64,000 nt of DNA from contig NZ_FTNW01000006.1 of assembly GCF_900156545.1 (NCBI RefSeq), forward strand, positions 186,001-250,000, written 5' to 3'. The position numbers and the translations under genes are program-made. Shown one piece after another: positions 10,628-18,684 of the stretch. This DNA comes from Aquipseudomonas alcaligenes. Lineage in GTDB: Bacteria; Pseudomonadota; Gammaproteobacteria; Pseudomonadales; Pseudomonadaceae. Each line of letters starts with the position of its first letter. Positions within the stretch are counted from its first letter, which is position 1. Under the pieces are notes generated by a model. It was not told where the DNA came from. It did no database searches and worked only from the letters and a program-made list of their open reading frames with translations.

Positions 10628-10864
10628 AGCACCGGAGCAATGGACAGACGATCGAAGCTTTGATCGTGGGTTCCGAACGACAAGTCTCAAGTCGCTCCCG
10701 GCTTACCACTGTAGGGACTGAGCGCCAGCCCTCAGCCATCAACGCTGTGCAGCCCCTGTTTTTCAGCGGCACAGGAAGACCTTCCCTCTGCATCCCCCCT
10801 TTCGCCTCGCTCCTAATGGGTACGTCGGCAGCCCAGGCTGCCCCAACCTACAAGGAGCAAGAGC

Positions 10865-11458
10865 ATGCCCAACCTGACGTTATATCGCGGCGAAAAGAAC
10901 AACTGGTGGCCGGCACCTGAGGTGCGGCTGATCTGCGGAATGACGCTGTATAGCCCCTGGCAGCCGGCAGCGGTCAGTTCGCTGTGGAACACACTCAAGA
11001 ACGAGGTGAAAGGTGCCCTGGGCACCTCGCTGGAAAAGAAGGTCGCCGCCTATGCCCAGTACCTGCGGGCGACCGGTCGCCCCTTTGCACTGGCAACGGC
11101 CTGGACCGACGTCGGCTCCTTCACGTCCGACTACAACTACGTGATCCGGATTCCCAATGCACATTTCTTCTACTGGGGTGGCACCAAGGATGCCCCGGAC
11201 CTGGGCGCCGCCGCCGCGTGGACGACACCCGAGCAGGTCACAGCCGACTTCATCGTGCTCAACGCCCCCACCGTAGCGGCCTCCACCATCCTGGGCTTCG
11301 GGCACCACACCGGCACACGGGAGATCACCTTCTTCCACGACCTGCCGATCGGCCTGATCGAGTCCTGCAACGGCAAGCCGATCAACGACTATGCGATCAA
11401 GAGCAAGTCCGACCTGAGCTTCGACGAGAAGATCAAGTACGCCAAATACCTGCGCTAG
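10865..11458 (+). CDS. Hypothetical protein with ADP-ribosyltransferase-like features
   Basis: 197 residues with a good Shine-Dalgarno (AAGGAG) before the ATG. I do not recognise a named family. No signal peptide or membrane segment is visible. The layout resembles R-S-E type ADP-ribosyltransferase folds: an LYRG strand at the N-terminus (Arg8), a central GSFTSD segment (Ser85/Ser88) followed by a beta-strand, and a C-terminal TREITF strand (Glu153) followed by a hydrophobic strand. This is a pattern match by eye and could be coincidence. The gene is isolated, between fabI and the PilT-like gene on the opposite strand, with a 277-bp upstream gap. No immunity-like partner is next to it. Confidence 0.7.
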   Translation: MPNLTLYRGEKNNWWPAPEVRLICGMTLYSPWQPAAVSSLWNTLKNEVKGALGTSLEKKVAAYAQYLRATGRPFALATAWTDVGSFTSDYNYVIRIPNAHFFYWGGTKDAPDLGAAAAWTTPEQVTADFIVLNAPTVAASTILGFGHHTGTREITFFHDLPIGLIESCNGKPINDYAIKSKSDLSFDEKIKYAKYLR

Positions 11459-11482
11459 CGACGCGCCCTGCGCCCGAGTCGC

Positions 11483-12703
11483 TCAGAAGCTTGGGCGGCC
11501 GGGCTCTTCCGGCGGCGTGTCTTCCTCGATTTCCTCCAGCTTGAGCTCCATCGCCCAGTTGGCCGGCGCGGCCGCTGGCGCTGCGGCGGGGGTGGACGCC
11601 GGTGCGGTGGCCTGCGGGGCGCCGGGATTGTCCTTGTAAAGCTTGAGCTTGAGGCGCACGTTGTTGGCCGAGTCGGCGTTCTTCACCGCCTCTTCCTCGT
11701 CGATGGCGCCTTCATGGACGAGGTCGATCAGCGCCAGGTCGAAGGTCTGCATACCGAGGTTCTTCGACTTCTCCATGATCTCCTTGAGCTCGGAAAACTC
11801 GTTGCGCTTGATCAGGTCGCGTACGGTCGGCGTGCCGAGCATCACCTCCACGGCGGCACGGCGTTTGCCATCGACGGTCTTGACCAGGCGCTGGGAAACG
11901 AAGGCGCGCAGGTTGTTGCCGAGATCGTTGAGCAGCTGCGGGCGGCGCTCTTCGGGGAAGAAGTTGATGATGCGATCCAGCGCCTGGTTGGCGTTGTTGG
12001 CATGCAGGGTGGAAATGGCCAGGTGGCCGGTGTCGGCGAAGGCCAGGGCGTGTTCCATGGTTTCGCGGTCGCGGATCTCGCCGATCAGGATCACGTCCGG
12101 CGCCTGGCGCAGGGTGTTCTTCAGCGCGGCGTGGAAGCTGCGCGTGTCCACGCCGACTTCGCGCTGGTTGATGATCGACTTCTTGTGCCGGTGCACGTAC
12201 TCCACCGGGTCCTCGATGGTGATGATGTGCCCGCCGCTATTGCGGTTGCGGTAGTCGATCAGCGCCGCCAGGGAGGTCGACTTGCCCGAGCCGGTGCCAC
12301 CGACGAACAGCACCAGGCCGCGTTTCTCCATCACCGTCTGCAGCAGCACTTCGGGCAGTTTGAGGTCCTCGAACTTGGGGATGTCCATCTTGATGTTGCG
12401 CGCGACGATGGACACCTCATTACGCTGTTTGAAGATATTGATGCGGAAGCGGCCGACATTGGGCACCGAGATGGCCAGGTTCATCTCCAGCTCCTTCTCG
12501 AACTCGGCGCGCTGCTCGGCGTCCATCACGCTATTGGCGATGGCAGCGACGTCACCTGGCTTGAGCGGCTCCTGACTGAGCGGCTTGAGCACGCCGTTGA
12601 ACTTGGCGCAGGGCGGCGCCCCGGTGGACAGGTAGAGGTCGGATCCGTCCTGGCTGGACAGGATTTTCAGCATCTGGGAAAGGTCCATCGCACGCGCTTC
12701 CAT
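11483..12703 (-). CDS. PilT/PilU-family type IV pilus retraction ATPase, third-paralogue type
   Basis: 406-residue hexameric secretion-ATPase family protein with Walker A GGTGSGKSTS (about 133-142), the Asp box ITIEDPVEYVHRHK, Walker B VILIGEIRDRETM and the His box STLHANNANQALDRI. These motifs place it with PilT/PilU, which power pilus retraction at the inner membrane. The start at 12703 (MEARAMDLSQ) precedes the first conserved helix; a second in-frame ATG at 12688 is possible. Unlike the usual pilT-pilU pair, it stands alone beside ppiC. The last 45 residues are an Ala/Pro-rich linker followed by an acidic tail, which PilT lacks. I call it PilU-like; the exact paralogue is uncertain. Confidence 0.83.
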   Translation of the reverse strand: MEARAMDLSQMLKILSSQDGSDLYLSTGAPPCAKFNGVLKPLSQEPLKPGDVAAIANSVMDAEQRAEFEKELEMNLAISVPNVGRFRINIFKQRNEVSIVARNIKMDIPKFEDLKLPEVLLQTVMEKRGLVLFVGGTGSGKSTSLAALIDYRNRNSGGHIITIEDPVEYVHRHKKSIINQREVGVDTRSFHAALKNTLRQAPDVILIGEIRDRETMEHALAFADTGHLAISTLHANNANQALDRIINFFPEERRPQLLNDLGNNLRAFVSQRLVKTVDGKRRAAVEVMLGTPTVRDLIKRNEFSELKEIMEKSKNLGMQTFDLALIDLVHEGAIDEEEAVKNADSANNVRLKLKLYKDNPGAPQATAPASTPAAAPAAAPANWAMELKLEEIEEDTPPEEPGRPSF

Positions 12704-12823
12704 CTGGGTGGAGTTAACAAGGTAGGCCAGCTTTGCCCGGCCGATCAGCCTGAAAAATGGCGCCATTCTGATGGCGCAACGAATGCTGGCACAATAGCGC
12801 CCTCGCAAAATGAGGACCCCGTC

Positions 12824-13102
12824 ATGCCCAAAGCCATGGCCCGCCACATCCTGGTGAAAACCGAAGCCGAAGCCACCGCCCTGAAGAAACGTATCGCCGC
12901 CGGCGAGGCCTTCGATGTGCTGGCAAAGAAGTACTCCACCTGCCCCTCCGGCAAGAAAGGAGGCGACCTGGGCGAGGTGCGCCCGGGGCAGATGGTGCGC
13001 GCCGTGGATCAGGTGATCTTCAAGAAGCCCCTGCGCGAGGTGCACGGACCGGTGAAGACCCAGTTCGGCTATCACCTGATTCAGGTGTTCTACCGCGAGT
13101 GA
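12824..13102 (+). CDS. ppiC: PpiC-type parvulin peptidyl-prolyl cis-trans isomerase
   Basis: 92-residue single-domain parvulin, the length expected for PpiC (rotamase C). It catalyses cis-trans isomerisation of X-Pro bonds. Visible family motifs are ARHILVKTEAEA at the N-terminus, KYSTCPSGKKGGDLGEV in the middle and FGYHLIQV at the C-terminus; the active-site His, Cys and His positions are in these segments. A TGAGGA Shine-Dalgarno 7 nt before the ATG at 12824 fixes the start. No signal peptide, so cytoplasmic. It is divergent from the PilT-like gene and convergent with yqaA. Confidence 0.9.
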   Translation: MPKAMARHILVKTEAEATALKKRIAAGEAFDVLAKKYSTCPSGKKGGDLGEVRPGQMVRAVDQVIFKKPLREVHGPVKTQFGYHLIQVFYRE

Positions 13103-13110
13103 TTGGCAGC

Positions 13111-13560
13111 TTAGCCGGCCCAGCCGAAAGTAATGGCGGCCAGCACCAGGTAACGGCCGGTCTTGGCCAGGGTCACCAGCAGCAGGAAGCTCCACCAGGG
13201 CTCGCGCATCACCCCAGCCATCAGCGTCAGCGGATCGCCGATCACCGGCACCCAGCTCAACAGCAGCGACCAGCGTCCGTAGCGCCGATAGGTGTGCTTG
13301 GCCTGCTCCAGGCGCTGCGCGCTGACCGGGAACCAGCGGCGCTCACGAAAGCGCTCGATGCCACGGCCCAGCGCCGCATTCAGCACCGAGCCCAGCACAT
13401 TGCCGACACTGGCTACCGCCAACAGCACGGCCGCAGGCTGGGCGCCACCCAGCAGCAGGCCGGCCAGCACCGCCTCCGACTGCAGGGGCAGCAGGCTGGC
13501 CGCACCGAAGGCGGAGAGAAACAGGCCGAGGTAAACGGAAAAGTCGAACACAGGTGCCAT
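13111..13560 (-). CDS. yqaA: YqaA family inner-membrane protein
   Basis: 149-residue integral membrane protein of the DedA/SNARE-associated superfamily, YqaA branch. It has an N-terminal hydrophobic stretch (about 8-30), the PLQSEAVLAGLLLGG segment, the GNVLGSVLNAALGR motif and the C-terminal WVPVIGDPLTLMAGVMR motif followed by a last membrane segment. DedA-superfamily proteins are linked to lipid carrier translocation and membrane homeostasis (knowledge); the role of YqaA itself is not established. Its stop lies 8 nt from the ppiC stop on the other strand. Confidence 0.82.
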   Translation of the reverse strand: MAPVFDFSVYLGLFLSAFGAASLLPLQSEAVLAGLLLGGAQPAAVLLAVASVGNVLGSVLNAALGRGIERFRERRWFPVSAQRLEQAKHTYRRYGRWSLLLSWVPVIGDPLTLMAGVMREPWWSFLLLVTLAKTGRYLVLAAITFGWAG

Positions 13561-13786
13561 CCGGCAAAGGTCGGGCCTGCGTTATAGCCTGTTCCGCCCT
13601 GCAGGCGAAGCCCGAAACTGGCCTAGTCCAAACCACCCATGCGCCGCAACAGCTCTGTCATGGGTGTATCCGCGCTGACTTGCAAAACTGTAACAGTGCT
13701 CCAGGATTCTTCTGGCATCTGGTCTATTCCACAGACCAGGAATGCCCACCACAAGAGGCCGCCAAGGCCACCCAGGAGCCTTCAGG

Positions 13787-15298
13787 ATGAAGTTAACCCC
13801 GCTCGCCTGCTGCACCCTCGCCCTACTCCCCTTCGCCACGCCGCTATCGGCAAGTGCCAGCGACCAGTTCAAGCTGCTGGCCCACAACGTGTTCTTCCTG
13901 CCCAGCACGCTCAAGCCGGGCTGGGGCCAGGAGACCCGCGCCCGGCTGATCGCCCAGGCCGACTACATGAAGGGCCAGGATGCGGTGATCCTCAACGAGC
14001 TGTTCGATAACCCGGCGGCGGCCATCCTGCTCGACGGCCTGAAGCACGAGTACCCACACCAGACGCCGGTTCTCGGCCGCTCGCGCATCGGCTGGGACGC
14101 GACCCTGGGCGCCTATGCCGAGACCACGCCGGAAGACGGCGGCGTGGCCATCGTCAGCCGCTGGCCCATCGTCGAGCGCATCCAGTACGTCTACGCCCAG
14201 GGCTGCGGTGCTGACTACCTGTCCAACAAAGGCTTCGTCTACGCCCGCCTGGATCGCAATGGCCAGCCGCTGCACGTGATCGGCACCCATGCCCAGGCCG
14301 CCGACACCGGCTGCCCGGATGGCAAGGGCACGGCCGTGCGCGCCAGTCAGTTCGACGAGATGCGCACCTTCATCGACTCCAAGGGCATCGCACCAGACCA
14401 GGTGTTGTTCATCGGCGGCGACTTCAACGTGATCCGCGACAGCGCCGAATACCGCGACCTGCTCGAACGCCTGCAGGTGAATGCTCCGGACAGCTACGCC
14501 GGCAGCGACACCACCTTCGACACGCGGCGCAACGGCATCGCCAGCTACCAGTACCCCAACCACGCGCCCGAGTACCTGGACTACATCTTTGTCTCGCGCA
14601 ATCACGCCCAACCGCCGTTCTGGCACAACCAGGCGCTAGACACCCCGTCGCCACGCTGGAGCGTCAACCTGGCGGGCGCCACCTGGCAGTTCCAGGACTA
14701 TTCCGACCACTCGCCGGTGGCCGCCTTTACCCGCGCCGAGGCCGCCACCCCGACCCGCGCGGCCAAGCCAACGGCCAACCGCTATGGCCAGGTCACCCTG
14801 CGCAGCCAGAGCAATGGCAAGACCCTGCGCACCGGCGCCAGCAAGGCCAACGACTGGCTGCGCGTCACTGGTGATGGCAGTGAGCCGGAAAGCCAGTTCA
14901 GCCTGCGCAACTGGCACTACCCGGTGAGTTTCTGTATCCGCAGCGGCGACTACCTGGAAATCGAGTCCGTGCGCCACCCAGGTCACTGGCTGAACTGGTG
15001 GCTGGGCGGCGGTGGCGGTAACTACGCCTACTACCCCAAGGCGGGCGACTCCTCCAACCAGCTGCGCATCGAGCTGCCGAACAAGCCCAACGGCTGCCTG
15101 GCCGACGGCGATCTGGTGCGCCTGCTGGATCGCGACACGGTGCGCGGCAGCGACTATTACCTGCTGCGCTGGCCCTCCGGCAGCTGGAAGGACCACCTTT
15201 ACCTGTGGACCGGCAACCCTGCCGAGGCCGAGCAGTTCCGCGTGCAGCTGAAGCAACCGGCCGAGTACACCGACTGGAGCGGCCAGCTGCGCTACTGA
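13787..15298 (+). CDS. Secreted sphingomyelinase C-like phosphodiesterase with C-terminal beta-rich domain
   Basis: 503-residue exported protein. The ATG at 13787 has an AGGAG site 9 nt upstream and gives a Sec signal peptide ending at SASA (about residue 25). Residues about 27-315 form an endonuclease/exonuclease/phosphatase domain of the neutral sphingomyelinase (beta-toxin) type: AHNVFFLP, catalytic-metal Glu in LNELFDN, GTHAQA, GGDFNV, DYIFV and the terminal SDHSPV His. The remaining 185 residues are a Trp/Tyr/Gly-rich module, possibly a beta-trefoil-like binding domain; similar two-domain sphingomyelinases exist in environmental Pseudomonas. It would hydrolyse sphingomyelin or related phosphodiesters outside the cell. 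Substrate is inferred from the catalytic motifs. It is a single gene. Confidence 0.82.
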   Translation: MKLTPLACCTLALLPFATPLSASASDQFKLLAHNVFFLPSTLKPGWGQETRARLIAQADYMKGQDAVILNELFDNPAAAILLDGLKHEYPHQTPVLGRSRIGWDATLGAYAETTPEDGGVAIVSRWPIVERIQYVYAQGCGADYLSNKGFVYARLDRNGQPLHVIGTHAQAADTGCPDGKGTAVRASQFDEMRTFIDSKGIAPDQVLFIGGDFNVIRDSAEYRDLLERLQVNAPDSYAGSDTTFDTRRNGIASYQYPNHAPEYLDYIFVSRNHAQPPFWHNQALDTPSPRWSVNLAGATWQFQDYSDHSPVAAFTRAEAATPTRAAKPTANRYGQVTLRSQSNGKTLRTGASKANDWLRVTGDGSEPESQFSLRNWHYPVSFCIRSGDYLEIESVRHPGHWLNWWLGGGGGNYAYYPKAGDSSNQLRIELPNKPNGCLADGDLVRLLDRDTVRGSDYYLLRWPSGSWKDHLYLWTGNPAEAEQFRVQLKQPAEYTDWSGQLRY

Positions 15299-15425
15299 GA
15301 CGCCCCGGCCGATCGAATAGGATCGGCCGGCCCGCCAACGGACGAATCACGGCTGCCTTGCCTGGCGGAAAACGCTACAATCGCGCCCTTTTGCGCGCAA
15401 GCGCCCGCCTTTCAGGAATTCCGCC

Positions 15426-17012
15426 GTGATCTCCACCGCCAACATCACCATGCAGTTCGGTGCCAAGCCGCTGTTCGAGAATGTTTCCGTCAAATTCAAC
15501 AACGGCAACCGCTATGGCCTGATCGGCGCCAACGGCTGCGGCAAGTCGACCTTCATGAAAATCCTCGGCGGCGATCTGGAGCCTTCCGGCGGCCAGGTGA
15601 TGCTGGAGCCGAACGTGCGTCTGGGCAAGCTGCGCCAGGACCAGTTCGCCTATGAAGAATTCACCGTGATCGACACCGTGATCATGGGCCACGAGGAGCT
15701 GTACAAGGTCAAGGCCGAGCGCGACCGCATCTATTCGCTGCCGGAAATGAGCGAAGAAGACGGCATGAAGGTGGGCGAACTGGAAGGCGAGTTCGCCGAG
15801 ATGGACGGCTACACCGCCGAATCCCGCGCCGGCGAGCTGCTGCTGGGCCTGGGCATTCCGCTGGAACAGCACTTCGGCCCGATGAGCGAAGTCGCTCCGG
15901 GTTGGAAGCTGCGCGTGCTGCTGGCCCAGGCGCTGTTCTCCGATCCGGAAGTGCTGCTGCTGGACGAGCCGACCAACCACCTGGATATCAACACCATCCG
16001 CTGGCTGGAAAACATCCTCACGGCGCGTAACAGCACCATGATCATCATTTCCCACGACCGCCACTTCCTCAACTCGGTCTGCACCCACATGGCCGACCTG
16101 GACTACGGCGAGCTGCGCCTGTTCCCGGGCAACTACGACGAGTACATGACCGCCGCCACCCAGTCGCGCGAGCAGCTGCTGGCCGACAACGCCAAGAAGA
16201 AGGCGCAGATCGCCGAGCTGCAGACCTTCGTCAGCCGCTTCTCGGCCAACGCCTCCAAGGCCAAGCAGGCCACTTCGCGCGCCAAGCAGATCGACAAGAT
16301 CCAGCTGGCCGAGGTCAAGCCGTCCAGCCGCGTCAGCCCGTTCATCCGCTTCGACCAGAACAAGAAGCTGCACCGCCAGGCCGTGACCATCGAGAAGCTG
16401 TCCAAGGCCTTCGACGACAAGGTGCTGTTCAAGAACTTCAGCTTCCAGGTCGAGGCCGGCGAGCGCGTGGCCATCATCGGCCCAAACGGTATCGGCAAGA
16501 CCACCCTGCTGCGCACCCTGGTCGGCGAGCTGCAACCGGATGCCGGTGAAGTGAAATGGACCGAGAGCGCCGAGGTCGGCTACTACGCCCAGGACCACGC
16601 CCACGACTTCGAAGACGACGTCAGCCTGTTCGACTGGATGGGCCAGTGGACCCAGGGCGAGCAGACCATCCGCGGCACCCTGGGGCGCATGCTGTTCAGC
16701 AACGACGAAATCCAGAAGTCGGTCAAGGTCATCTCCGGTGGTGAACAGGGCCGCATGCTGTTCGGCAAGCTGATCCTGCAGAAGCCCAACGTGCTGGTGA
16801 TGGACGAACCGACCAACCACCTCGACATGGAATCCATCGAGGCGCTCAACCTGGCGCTGGAGAACTACCCGGGCACGCTGATCTTCGTCAGCCACGACCG
16901 CGAGTTCGTCGGCTCCCTGGCCACCCGCATCATCGAGCTCTCGGAGAACGGCGTGACCGACTTCAGCGGCAGCTACGACGACTACCTGCGCAGCCAGGGC
17001 ATCATCGTCTGA
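15426..17012 (+). CDS. ybiT: ABC-F family ATPase YbiT
   Basis: 528-residue soluble protein with two ABC ATPase domains and no membrane segments, i.e. an ABC-F translation factor. Domain 1 has [10 protein letters not shown] and [11 protein letters not shown]; domain 2 has [20 protein letters not shown] and [11 protein letters not shown]. The first signature is the atypical [10 protein letters not shown], which is also found in E. coli YbiT and distinguishes it from Uup, EttA and YheS. The inter-domain linker (about 240-310) is the Lys/Arg-rich P-site tRNA interaction motif with the [15 protein letters not shown] run. ABC-F proteins bind the ribosomal E-site. A strong terminator follows. Confidence 0.9.
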   Translation: MISTANITMQFGAKPLFENVSVKFNNGNRYGLIGANGCGKSTFMKILGGDLEPSGGQVMLEPNVRLGKLRQDQFAYEEFTVIDTVIMGHEELYKVKAERDRIYSLPEMSEEDGMKVGELEGEFAEMDGYTAESRAGELLLGLGIPLEQHFGPMSEVAPGWKLRVLLAQALFSDPEVLLLDEPTNHLDINTIRWLENILTARNSTMIIISHDRHFLNSVCTHMADLDYGELRLFPGNYDEYMTAATQSREQLLADNAKKKAQIAELQTFVSRFSANASKAKQATSRAKQIDKIQLAEVKPSSRVSPFIRFDQNKKLHRQAVTIEKLSKAFDDKVLFKNFSFQVEAGERVAIIGPNGIGKTTLLRTLVGELQPDAGEVKWTESAEVGYYAQDHAHDFEDDVSLFDWMGQWTQGEQTIRGTLGRMLFSNDEIQKSVKVISGGEQGRMLFGKLILQKPNVLVMDEPTNHLDMESIEALNLALENYPGTLIFVSHDREFVGSLATRIIELSENGVTDFSGSYDDYLRSQGIIV

Positions 17013-17028
17013 CGCCTGCCCCGCAACG

Positions 17029-17056
17029 AAAAAGCCCCGCCAATGCGGGGCTTTTT
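17029..17056. terminator. Bidirectional intrinsic terminator between ybiT and the DUF1993 gene
   Basis: Stem AGCCCCGC/GCGGGGCT with loop CAAT, flanked by five As and five Ts, sits between the convergent genes. Confidence 0.9.
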
Positions 17057-17067
17057 CATGTACGGGC

Positions 17068-17574
17068 TCAGACGCGGCCGAGGTAGTCCATCTTGCCGAT
17101 GTCCAGGCCATTGTGGCGCAGGATGGCGTAGGCAGTGGTGATATGGAAATAGAAGTTGGGCAGCACGAAGTGCAGCAGGTAGTCCTCGCCTTTGAACTTC
17201 AGCTCGGCACCGGGAAACTTGAGCACCACTTCGCGCCCTTCGCCGCTGTCGATCTGCGCCGGCGTCAGGCTGTTGACGAACTCCAGGGTCTTGGCGATGC
17301 GCGCCTGCAGCTCGGCGAAGCTGCTTTCGCTGTCGACGAAGCTAGGCACCTCGACCCCGGCCAGGCGCGCCGCGCAGCCCTTGGCCGCGTCGCTGGCGAT
17401 CTGGATCTGCCGGGTCAACGGGTGCATATCCGGCGCCAGACGCGCATTGAGCAGTACGGCAGGGTCGATCTTCCTGGCTTCCGCGTAGGCAGCGGCCTTG
17501 TCGAGGATGGCCGACAGGTTGCCGAACATGCGCAAGAACACGGGAACGGAAGCCTGGTACAGAGACAGCGACAT
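17068..17574 (-). CDS. DUF1993 family protein
   Basis: 168 residues matching the DUF1993 pattern: an N-terminal helix with SVPVFLRMFGNLSAIL, a DMHPLTRQIQIASDAAKG segment, and a C-terminal LPNFYFHITTAYAILRHNG segment. These conserved His and Asp residues suggest a four-helix DinB-like fold, but no activity is known for the family. No export signal. The gene is monocistronic and divergent from the MmcQ/YjbR gene, with 77 bp between them holding both promoters. Confidence 0.82.
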   Translation of the reverse strand: MSLSLYQASVPVFLRMFGNLSAILDKAAAYAEARKIDPAVLLNARLAPDMHPLTRQIQIASDAAKGCAARLAGVEVPSFVDSESSFAELQARIAKTLEFVNSLTPAQIDSGEGREVVLKFPGAELKFKGEDYLLHFVLPNFYFHITTAYAILRHNGLDIGKMDYLGRV

Positions 17575-17651
17575 GGGGTGACTCCTTGGCAGTGAAGGGG
17601 GCAGGACTCTGCTAGGTTAGCCGCAACAGCGAACAGGGAGGTGAAACAGTA

Positions 17652-17990
17652 ATGACGCCACAACAGGTAGCCGACTTCTGCCTGCAGTTGCCGGGGGCGC
17701 GCGAGGATTACAAATGGGGCGGCGTGCGGGTGTTCTCGGTGGCCGGCAACAAGATGTTCGCCCTGCTCAGCGAGGGCCTGGCGTTCAAGGTGGCGCCGGA
17801 GCTGTTCCTCGGCATGGTCGACCGCCCGGGCATCCGCCCCGCACCCTATCTGGCCCGCGCCCACTGGGTGAGCATGAACGAGCCATTCCCGCTGGGCGAC
17901 GCCGAGTTGCAGGAGTTGCTCACCCGCGCCCACCAGCTGGTGGTGCGCAGGCTGCCGAAGATTCGCCAGGTGGGGTTGCTGCTCGACTAG
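17652..17990 (+). CDS. MmcQ/YjbR family DNA-binding-like protein
   Basis: 112-residue protein of the MmcQ/YjbR (CyaY-like fold) family. Recognisable segments are the N-terminal LPGAREDYKWGG, VAGNKMFALLSEG, LAFKVAP and the ARAHWVSMN motif, ending with a helix. The family is often annotated as DNA-binding by structural similarity; no reaction is proven. Its TAG stop overlaps the stop of the convergent gene within the tetramer CTAG, so there is no intergenic space and no terminator between them. Confidence 0.82.
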   Translation: MTPQQVADFCLQLPGAREDYKWGGVRVFSVAGNKMFALLSEGLAFKVAPELFLGMVDRPGIRPAPYLARAHWVSMNEPFPLGDAELQELLTRAHQLVVRRLPKIRQVGLLLD

Positions 17991-18676
17991 AGCGGCAGCA
18001 GGTGGCCCAGGTAGCGCCCGCCAAGCAGCAGGTGGTCCAGCCAGAAGCCCTGATGCAGCACGACGATGGCCCAGCACACCAGCTGGAAGGAGGCCTTGCG
18101 CGTTTTGTGGCGGAACACCTGCTGTGCCAGCAGCGCACCAGGCCAGCCACCGGCCAGTTCAGCGATGTGCAGGCTGTTTTCCGGCGTGCGCCAGCGCCCC
18201 TTCTGCGCGTGCTGCTTGTCCAGCCAGTACTGGCAGAAGCTGAACAGGCTGACCAGCAGATACGCCAGCGCCACCCACCACACGCCCTGAGCGAGCAGCG
18301 CCAGGCTGCCCCAGGTCGGCAGCAGGCACAGGCCGGCCAGAATCAACAACTTGAGCGGTAGATCGCGGATACCCGTGGCATCGGAACGTCTGGGGATTTT
18401 CGGCTTGTTGCGGGCGGTTGGTGGGCGGGTCGCAGACGGTTTGCGGCGTATCGCCGGGCGATCGAGACTGAGCCCGGCGTGGCGCATGTGCTGGGCCCGC
18501 GGACGCCCCTGGGCATCGCGGCCGGCAACGTAGAGCACGCTGTCGCCCACCTGGGGCCGGCTGTCGCCGCGCATCGCCGAGATATGCACGAACAGCGGCT
18601 CGCCACCGTCCTCGGGCTGGATGAAGCCGAAGCCCTTGGCGTCGTTCCAGCTCTTTAGCGCACCGCGTCGCTCCAT
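17987..18676 (-). CDS. Cold-shock domain–DUF1294 fusion membrane protein
   Basis: 229 residues. Residues 1-65 are a cold-shock (OB-fold, nucleic-acid binding) domain with the RNP1-like KGFGFIQ and RNP2-like LFVHISAM motifs. A basic, Pro-rich linker (about 66-100) leads to two hydrophobic segments and a DUF1294 domain with YWLDKQHAQKGRWRTPE, AELAGGWPGALLAQQVFRHKT and a last membrane helix. This pairs a putative RNA-binding module with a membrane anchor. The ATG at 18676 is chosen because it starts the OB fold; the frame is open upstream only as a shadow of uppP. It lies 8 nt after uppP on the same strand and is probably cotranscribed. Confidence 0.85.
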   Translation of the reverse strand: MERRGALKSWNDAKGFGFIQPEDGGEPLFVHISAMRGDSRPQVGDSVLYVAGRDAQGRPRAQHMRHAGLSLDRPAIRRKPSATRPPTARNKPKIPRRSDATGIRDLPLKLLILAGLCLLPTWGSLALLAQGVWWVALAYLLVSLFSFCQYWLDKQHAQKGRWRTPENSLHIAELAGGWPGALLAQQVFRHKTRKASFQLVCWAIVVLHQGFWLDHLLLGGRYLGHLLPL

Positions 18677-18684
18677 GGGCCTTC

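Noticed and set aside
10660..10920. Small ORF with a pseudo signal peptide (…TSAAQAAP) before the ART-like gene
   Set aside because: It overlaps the start of the better-supported gene in another frame, has no ribosome-binding site and contains the hairpin sequence.
11483..13195. PilT-like protein extended upstream to 13195
   Set aside because: The extension would overlap ppiC on the other strand completely and precedes the conserved N-terminus; start ATGs at 12703/12688 fit the family.
15375..17111. A 578-codon open frame on the minus strand opposite ybiT
   Set aside because: It lies fully opposite a well-conserved ABC-F gene and has the repetitive Ala/Val/His/Gln-rich composition of high-GC antisense shadows. 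Similar long frames opposite hsdR (54892-56481), hsdM (60927-62903) and nppA1 (2406-4226) were dropped for the same reason.
17590..18350. Alternative 215-codon frame 17714-18361 across the MmcQ and cold-shock genes
   Set aside because: It runs through two real genes with clear family matches and has shadow-like composition.
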